Shown piece after piece: positions 18,064 through 21,798 of a stretch of DNA of 21,798 nt. The translations under genes were made by a program, and so were the position numbers. The notes below the pieces were generated by a model, which was not told where the DNA came from, did no database searches, and saw only the letters and a program-made list of their open reading frames with translations. This stretch comes from Phoronis australis (Eukaryota; Phoronida; Phoronidae): assembly GCA_002633005.1 (NCBI GenBank), contig NMRA01000311.1, forward strand, positions 499,314-521,111, written 5' to 3'. Within the stretch, counting starts at the first letter, position 1, and each line of letters starts with the position of its first letter.

Positions 18064-18166
18064 TTATGCCCCTTTCCAGGTATCTTGAGACAGCTGTGCA
18101 AACAAGGACTTACAATGACCCAGACCACTCGAACTGTGGTCTTTGCCCGAACGAAGAGCTCTCACC
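18064..18166 (+). CDS. Possible plus-strand exon, unrecognised
   Basis: A good acceptor (GTACTTCTTGTCAG) and a consensus donor (CACC|GTAAGT) bound 103 bp, open in one frame (phase 1 in, phase 2 out), coding 33 residues ending NCGLCPNEELS. Codon content and the two sites look exon-like, but no partner exon was found on the plus strand and one minus-strand frame is also open. It lies downstream of the terminal exon of the minus-strand TSP1 gene. Confidence 0.2.
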
Positions 18167-18206
18167 GTAAGTGCACGCTTAATGTATTCAGTCTACTCAA
18201 CGCCGT

Positions 18207-18472
18207 CTACTCGTGAGTCGGATACACGCAGTAGAAATCACTCGCTTTCTTTCTGGAGTAAACCACGTGAACAAGACAAGCATTCTGGGAACACGAGACA
18301 AGGCAATCGAGACATATGACATCACCAACGATGCGGAACGACAAAGTTTCGGACGGAATACTATCCGTGATCCGGAAAATAGATGTATTATCTTGCTTCG
18401 AGAACCTTTGGGTGTCGACGTCTGCTACAATTGTATTGTTGATTGGAGTGCCACTTATATAGACGCAAGGGT
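18207..18472 (-). CDS. Terminal exon of TSP1 gene, unrecognised six-cysteine domain
   Basis: A strong acceptor (TTCTTTTCTTTCCAG) is followed by 266 bp open to TAG at 18207-18209, coding 87 residues. The entry phase (1) matches the exit phase of the TSP1 exon at 18959-19126 and makes an Asp codon across the junction, so the protein runs ...ECP-DPCVYISG.... The domain has cysteines at exon residues 2, 53, 56, 60, 65 and 81, a CLDCLVSC cluster, alternating hydrophobic residues suggesting beta structure, and one likely sequon (NNT). I do not recognise the family. It is probably an extracellular C-terminal module. The opposite strand is open over the same bases for 146 codons but has no splice or domain support. 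No canonical AATAAA was seen close downstream. Confidence 0.6.
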
Positions 18473-18958
18473 CTGGAAAGAAAAGAACAACGTTTTTGCA
18501 ACGACTAGAAACACTTTCACTGAACTGCTTTTCCTGCCAGCAATATGGTACAGCTCAGGCAAGAAGACAAAATATACCCAGTGCTTTGAGTTTAGAACCC
18601 AAAACAGAAATCACAAAACCATTTTAATAACAATTTCATTTAAAAGATTTTGAATCGCACACTATTGCGTTTAATCACAACAAGAACGGTGCGAGATTGC
18701 AAAGATTAGTTATACAGCGGTGTTTGCTATATATAGTCAGTGGAACTGGATTGCTACTGCTGTACCTGGAAACGTGATTGTGTGTCACGTTTCAAGCTTA
18801 AACGTTAAAAGGTCGTCGAAATTGCCTTATCCAATCTTTTTAGATAGGAAACGTAGCCGAGTAGTTCAACTCAGTTACACCTTCCTGCCAACAGATTTTT
18901 AAAAGGCATGCACAACAACTTTTGAAAAAGACTTCTCATTTGGCCATTGGGAACGTAC
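18473..18958 (-). other. Intron of the TSP1 gene
   Basis: GTACGT ... TTTCCAG, 486 bp. Its first 207 bases (18752-18958) are inside the duplicated segment; the rest is outside. If this intron were retained, translation would end seven codons after the TSP1 exon (stop at 18936-18938), which is an alternative gene end. Confidence 0.55.
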
Positions 18959-19360
18959 CAGGACATTCACGAACATTACATGCCAGGGTCTGTGAAGTAT
19001 TTCCAGTACAATTAGTGCCCGCATTGGCCGGGGTGGGGTTGGTGCAAGTTCTTGTTCCTGTCTGTGTACCACCTCCACAGGTAACAGTGCAAGATCCCCA
19101 TTCCCAGTCGGACCAGCTGCCATTAACTAAATGTAGAAACACTAGCTGAGTCAGAAAGGCGTTGAACTGTGTAAAAGGTCTATAATTGAAAAAGAGTGGT
19201 ATTTTGCTTTCAGCTAGACTATAGGACCACGTGCCGTTAAAAAGAGCCCGTTTACACCAAACTTTAGAAAAGACTTGACCAAAACGGCCAATCGTCTCAG
19301 TCGCACGCTTTAAGTAAACTTTCATATTTCAGGCGGCATGATAGGCCAATTTTCAAGTCA
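18752..19360 (-). repeat. Segmental duplication, intact copy (partner 1774-2378)
   Basis: Same orientation as 1774-2378. It contains the intact TSP1 exon and flanking intron. Its right end coincides with the N at 19361, so the true extent of the duplication on that side cannot be read from this copy alone; the left copy suggests homology ends within a few bases. Confidence 0.85.
18959..19126 (-). CDS. TSP1 (thrombospondin type 1) domain exon, 5' part of gene missing
   Basis: A 168-bp exon, phase 1 at both ends, as is usual for shuffled TSP1 modules. It codes NGSWSDWEWGSC, then TVTCGGGTQTGTRTC, a loop with two sequons (NCT, NTS) and ACNVRECP. All six cysteines, the WxxW core and the CGGGTQ turn are present, so the domain should fold. 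TSP1 repeats mediate binding to matrix, glycosaminoglycans or receptors in secreted and surface proteins, usually in arrays. Upstream exons are not found between 19127 and the gap at 19361; only intron-like sequence shared with the dead copy is there. The protein therefore begins beyond the gap or in missing sequence. Confidence 0.85.
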
Positions 19361-19361
19361 N
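19361..19361. other. Ambiguous base or scaffold gap
   Basis: A single n lies between the TSP1 segment and the BEL/Pao fragment. Both features stop abruptly here, and the flanking bases (TCAAGTCA / TCAAGTG) share TCAAGT, as at contig ends that overlap by a few bases. The adjacency of gene and retroelement should not be trusted. Confidence 0.9.
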
Positions 19362-19447
19362 TCAAGTGTTTCCAAAACTTCAATGTGTACGGCACGAGTA
19401 CTCATGCATGTGAATACACATCCATACCGTTTCAATTTGGAGCGTCA
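19362..19447 (-). pseudogene. Integrase core fragment after in-frame TGA, cut by gap
   Basis: A TGA at 19445-19447 ends the main ORF just after the first integrase block. The same frame then stays open for 27 codons with recognisable core sequence (YGCVFTCMSTRAVHIE) up to the N. The second and third catalytic acidic residues of the integrase are not in the window. The stop is therefore a recent lesion, or a sequencing error, rather than a natural end. Confidence 0.75.
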
Positions 19448-21124
19448 CCTTTTGACTAAAAAGGGACCAAAGCAGTCAACACCAGTATGTGCGAAGGGTG
19501 TATCACCTGCTGCAAGTCGGGTCTCTGGGAGTTCTCCCATTTTCTGTTGACATGATCTGCCATTAACTTTACGACAAATAATGCATCTGCGTAAGATAGA
19601 TTTAACATCTTTTCTGCGAATCCAATACATTTCTCTTATGTTTGCCAAAGTGTATTCACATCCCATGTGATTCGTTTCATGTACATGGCGAATCAATATA
19701 TTTGCAATGTGTCGGCTTGGGACAATGATTTGATTTTTGTTATTAGTACCAGCTTTGCTGGTCCTACCTCCAACACGTATGATGCCATTTTCATCAATGT
19801 AAGGATTTAGTTGGCGAACATTTTCGCTGTTTGTTTTCAAATTTTGTTGTGCAAATTTCAGAATTTTTTCTTCTGCTGATTGCATGTCTGAAACGGTTAG
19901 TTTCGTGAATTTGCTTTTCGCTTTCAATGACTTCTTGATTTTAATCAGCCATGCGACTGCCCTTTTCAGTCGCTGCCAGTCTGAGTAATATTCACTCAGT
20001 TGCTTAAGAGGATGTTCTCTAATAACTGCCTTTCTTCTAACAGGCACAGACACTGCACTTCCATGTGAAGTGACTTGGTGTTTAACTTCAGGGTCATCAT
20101 CATTGACCTCTAACACCTTCTCATTGTTGACGGATGGACCCGTGGCATCTAAAGGATCAGTCCCATCATCCGTCACGAAAAATTCAGACGATTCAGAAAC
20201 AACTTTCGGCTTGACGCTAGTAACAAAATGGGAAATCACCTTAGTGCTAACAGTGCCACCTTTTGGACCATTAAGGCACCAACCAAACATAGTGCGGACT
20301 GCAAAGGGCTCATTTTTCCCACCCTTTCTGACCTCTAGTGGGATAAGGGCCTCACAATTATCTTGGCCAATTAAGATTTCAACTCTTCCTTGGACAATTG
20401 GCAAATCTTTTAGGTGGTTGTATGCTGCTAAGTCAATGGGAGGCGTGTCTGTTGGTATCTCCTTTGCCACATAAACATGAGACATAGATAAGTCGTTTGC
20501 ACCGTCTTGGGTTGTCAAACGGAAAGCAGTTTTCATTGAGCGCCGCTCGTGGTCGAGCGCATCAATCGTACTAAATGTATATGTAAGCTTTGTGGTCGGA
20601 AGCTTCAATTTGGCAACTAGACTCCTGGTGCAGAAGCTGCCTGAAGACCCGGTGTCTAAAAGGGAGAAGGTAGAGTACGCATTGTTCACCCGAACCGGGA
20701 CAATTGGCAGATATATGCCATGGTCAGCCACCCGGATTCCATTATTGGTCACATTAGGGGGAGTGCTATCTTTTTTATCATGAAGTAGGTATGAATGTTT
20801 CTCTACGCAGCCTTGTTTGCGACAAAAAGACGTTTTTTGGCAATTTTCTACCTTATGGTTGTCAAAAAGGCAATTTCGACAAAGTTTAGCCCTCTCAACC
20901 ACAACATGGCGTTCTGAAGGCGTTTTATTCTTGAATTGTTCACAGCGCCAGAGCGGATGGGGCTGCGAACAATCAGGACATTTTCTTATCTTTTGTGACT
21001 GACCCATCTTTACATTAGTATTAAAATTGGAAGATCTTTTGGGAACATCATTGAATTGCTTATGGCTATGACCGGCAGACGGAAACAAAGAATAGGAACT
21101 TGGCATTGTTGAACACGACATCAT
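19445..21124 (-). CDS. BEL/Pao polyprotein ORF: zinc knuckles, protease, integrase start; no RT
   Basis: 559 codons in one frame. Residues 49-61 and 82-95 are CCHC zinc knuckles (C-x2-C-x3-H-x4-C and C-x2-C-x4-H-x4-C), followed by a third Cys/His cluster at 101-115. Residues about 133-290 form the retropepsin-like protease of this superfamily (DUF1758), with active-site DTGSS at 157-161 and GWCLNGP near its end. Residues 342-400 (DDDPEVK, then WQRLKRAVAWL) match the segment that in complete elements follows RNase H. Residues about 465-520 are the H2C2 integrase finger (H482, H486, C514, C517), and D550 in GVDCFGPF is the first integrase catalytic residue. Reverse transcriptase and RNase H, normally several hundred residues between protease and this segment, are missing without loss of frame; the join lies between residues about 300 and 342. 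The first 12 residues come from the 64-bp repeat, so the annotated start may be artificial. Confidence 0.85.
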   Translation of the reverse strand: MMSCSTMPSSYSLFPSAGHSHKQFNDVPKRSSNFNTNVKMGQSQKIRKCPDCSQPHPLWRCEQFKNKTPSERHVVVERAKLCRNCLFDNHKVENCQKTSFCRKQGCVEKHSYLLHDKKDSTPPNVTNNGIRVADHGIYLPIVPVRVNNAYSTFSLLDTGSSGSFCTRSLVAKLKLPTTKLTYTFSTIDALDHERRSMKTAFRLTTQDGANDLSMSHVYVAKEIPTDTPPIDLAAYNHLKDLPIVQGRVEILIGQDNCEALIPLEVRKGGKNEPFAVRTMFGWCLNGPKGGTVSTKVISHFVTSVKPKVVSESSEFFVTDDGTDPLDATGPSVNNEKVLEVNDDDPEVKHQVTSHGSAVSVPVRRKAVIREHPLKQLSEYYSDWQRLKRAVAWLIKIKKSLKAKSKFTKLTVSDMQSAEEKILKFAQQNLKTNSENVRQLNPYIDENGIIRVGGRTSKAGTNNKNQIIVPSRHIANILIRHVHETNHMGCEYTLANIREMYWIRRKDVKSILRRCIICRKVNGRSCQQKMGELPETRLAAGDTPFAHTGVDCFGPFLVKR

Positions 21125-21310
21125 ATTTATTTGATGATGCGGGGGTAGACAAAGAATAGGAACTTGGCATTGTTGAACACGACATCATATTTATTTGATG
21201 ATGCGGGGGTAGACAAAGAATAGGAACTTGGCATTGTTGAACACGACATCATATTTATTTGATGATGCAAGTTAATGTAAAGTAGACCATGAATAGGAAC
21301 TTGGCATTTT
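21087..21310. repeat. 64-bp tandem repeat, about 2.8 copies plus a partial fourth
   Basis: Copies start at 21087, 21151 and 21215 with exact 64-bp spacing and no substitutions noticed; the third ends at 21268. A short partial copy (GAATAGGAACTTGGCATT) is at 21291-21308. Each unit contains the foldback CATCATATTTATTTGATGATG in its middle. Since 64 is not a multiple of three, every copy shifts the reading frame, which cuts the downstream ORF off from anything upstream. Confidence 0.95.
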
Positions 21311-21798
21311 ATTTCCAACAATGTATTTCCCGTTTATAATTTCATGAGGGCTTGCTGTTAACCTGTTTCTGAAGGGGAACTGAGAGCCCAGCTTGTGAAA
21401 TACTAGTGAATGACTTGCTGAGGCAGTAGAATGCTTTCACTTCGTTCAGGCTCTCAAATACTTTGTAAAATAGTTGCGTGTAAAACTAGGATGGAAGCCA
21501 AAAAGTTCATGGCGTCGGTGGTTACTTTCACAGGGACTTAATGTGCAACACTTTCTATAATACTGATTTTCCTGAAGTCCTTCCATAAGTCAGAATCACT
21601 TTACTGGGCAATAGTGGCTGCAAGAACTGACTATTTGACTTTGTCATAAATCGTTTTACACAAAGAGGTAAAATCAGTAGACCAATCGCATTGCTTTCCA
21701 GATAATAAACTGACCAACAGGCAGTCGCTTAAACTGAAATATTTACCAACATGACTTCTGAGATAGACAATAGGGGTACCTGCCAAAAATGGGGGATT
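21311..21798. other. No recognised gene
   Basis: This would be the 5' side of the BEL/Pao fragment on the minus strand, where gag and the 5' LTR should lie. A minus frame of about 46 codons ending near 21338 is open but has no gag features, and no LTR-like TG...CA pair was found. Confidence 0.4.

Larger units (their letters stand above)
19362..21310 (-). mobile_element. BEL/Pao LTR retrotransposon fragment, RT and RNase H absent
   Basis: Includes the main ORF (19445-21124), 83 bases beyond its stop that continue the integrase core in the same frame up to the N, and the 64-bp repeats upstream. No LTR, primer binding site or polypurine tract was recognised. The N-terminal gag region is missing or out of frame. 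With an internal deletion, a stop in the integrase and truncation at the gap, the copy is not autonomous. Confidence 0.85.

Noticed and set aside
18213-18653. 146-codon plus ORF
   Set aside because: It overlaps the minus-strand terminal exon, starts with GTG, has no domain, and the minus reading has an acceptor and phase match.
18936-19325. 129-codon minus ORF containing the TSP1 domain as one continuous protein
   Set aside because: Its first half is intron sequence shared with the dead copy; splice sites and phase 1-1 symmetry bound the real exon at 18959-19126.
20070-21002. Three plus ORFs (from 20070, 20592 and 20817)
   Set aside because: Shadows of the BEL/Pao ORF on the other strand.
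21087-21310. CRISPR-like array
   Set aside because: Repeats abut without variable spacers; it is a simple 64-bp tandem repeat in a eukaryotic context.

Overview
The window reads as nuclear DNA of a metazoan, most likely an aquatic invertebrate, but the phylum cannot be fixed from sequence alone. The evidence is: protein modules carried on separate exons with GT-AG splice sites and matching phases (C-type lectin domain, thrombospondin type 1 repeat), a THAP-like zinc finger, a BEL/Pao retroelement, many short diverged repeats and foldbacks, A+T-rich spacers, and a marked excess of the palindrome TACATGTA. Nothing looks prokaryotic: there are no operons, ribosome binding sites or dense ORFs.

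Layout. 1-192 (minus) is the start of a THAP-domain-like protein cut by the window edge. 1301-1630 is a diverged minisatellite built on CTTAAG. 1774-2378 is a decayed copy of a segment found again at 18752-19360; it carries a dead TSP1 exon with a stop codon and a lost cysteine. 2625-5227 is gene-poor, with a nested inverted repeat and the end of a DNA transposon. 5228-5370 is a microsatellite. 5387-6285 is a 449-bp direct duplication split by one N, probably an assembly artefact. 6388-9027 (minus) holds the best gene in the window: a compact three-exon C-type lectin with TATA box, leader exon, two CTLD exons and a poly(A) signal. 9635-9778 is a pair of foldback units. 11331-14335 is a large diverged inverted repeat around a 1.8-kb spacer. 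14888-14992 is a 43-bp-arm foldback. 14993-18206 has no gene I can name. 18207-19126 (minus) is the 3' end of a TSP1-repeat gene, with one intact TSP1 exon and a terminal exon coding an unrecognised six-cysteine domain. A scaffold gap (one N at 19361) separates it from 19362-21124 (minus), a BEL/Pao fragment with zinc knuckles, aspartic protease and the start of the integrase in one ORF but with no reverse transcriptase or RNase H. A 64-bp tandem array sits at the front of that ORF, and the last 500 bases hold nothing recognised.

The two host genes with usable models (lectin, TSP1 protein) lie on the minus strand and both look secreted or extracellular. They are separated by about 9 kb of repeats and nothing in the sequence links their functions. 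No coherent new multi-gene system is visible. The most informative oddities are the RT-less BEL ORF, the TSP1 segment duplication with its dead copy, the unrecognised C-terminal domain, the CTTAAG array and the large inverted repeat.
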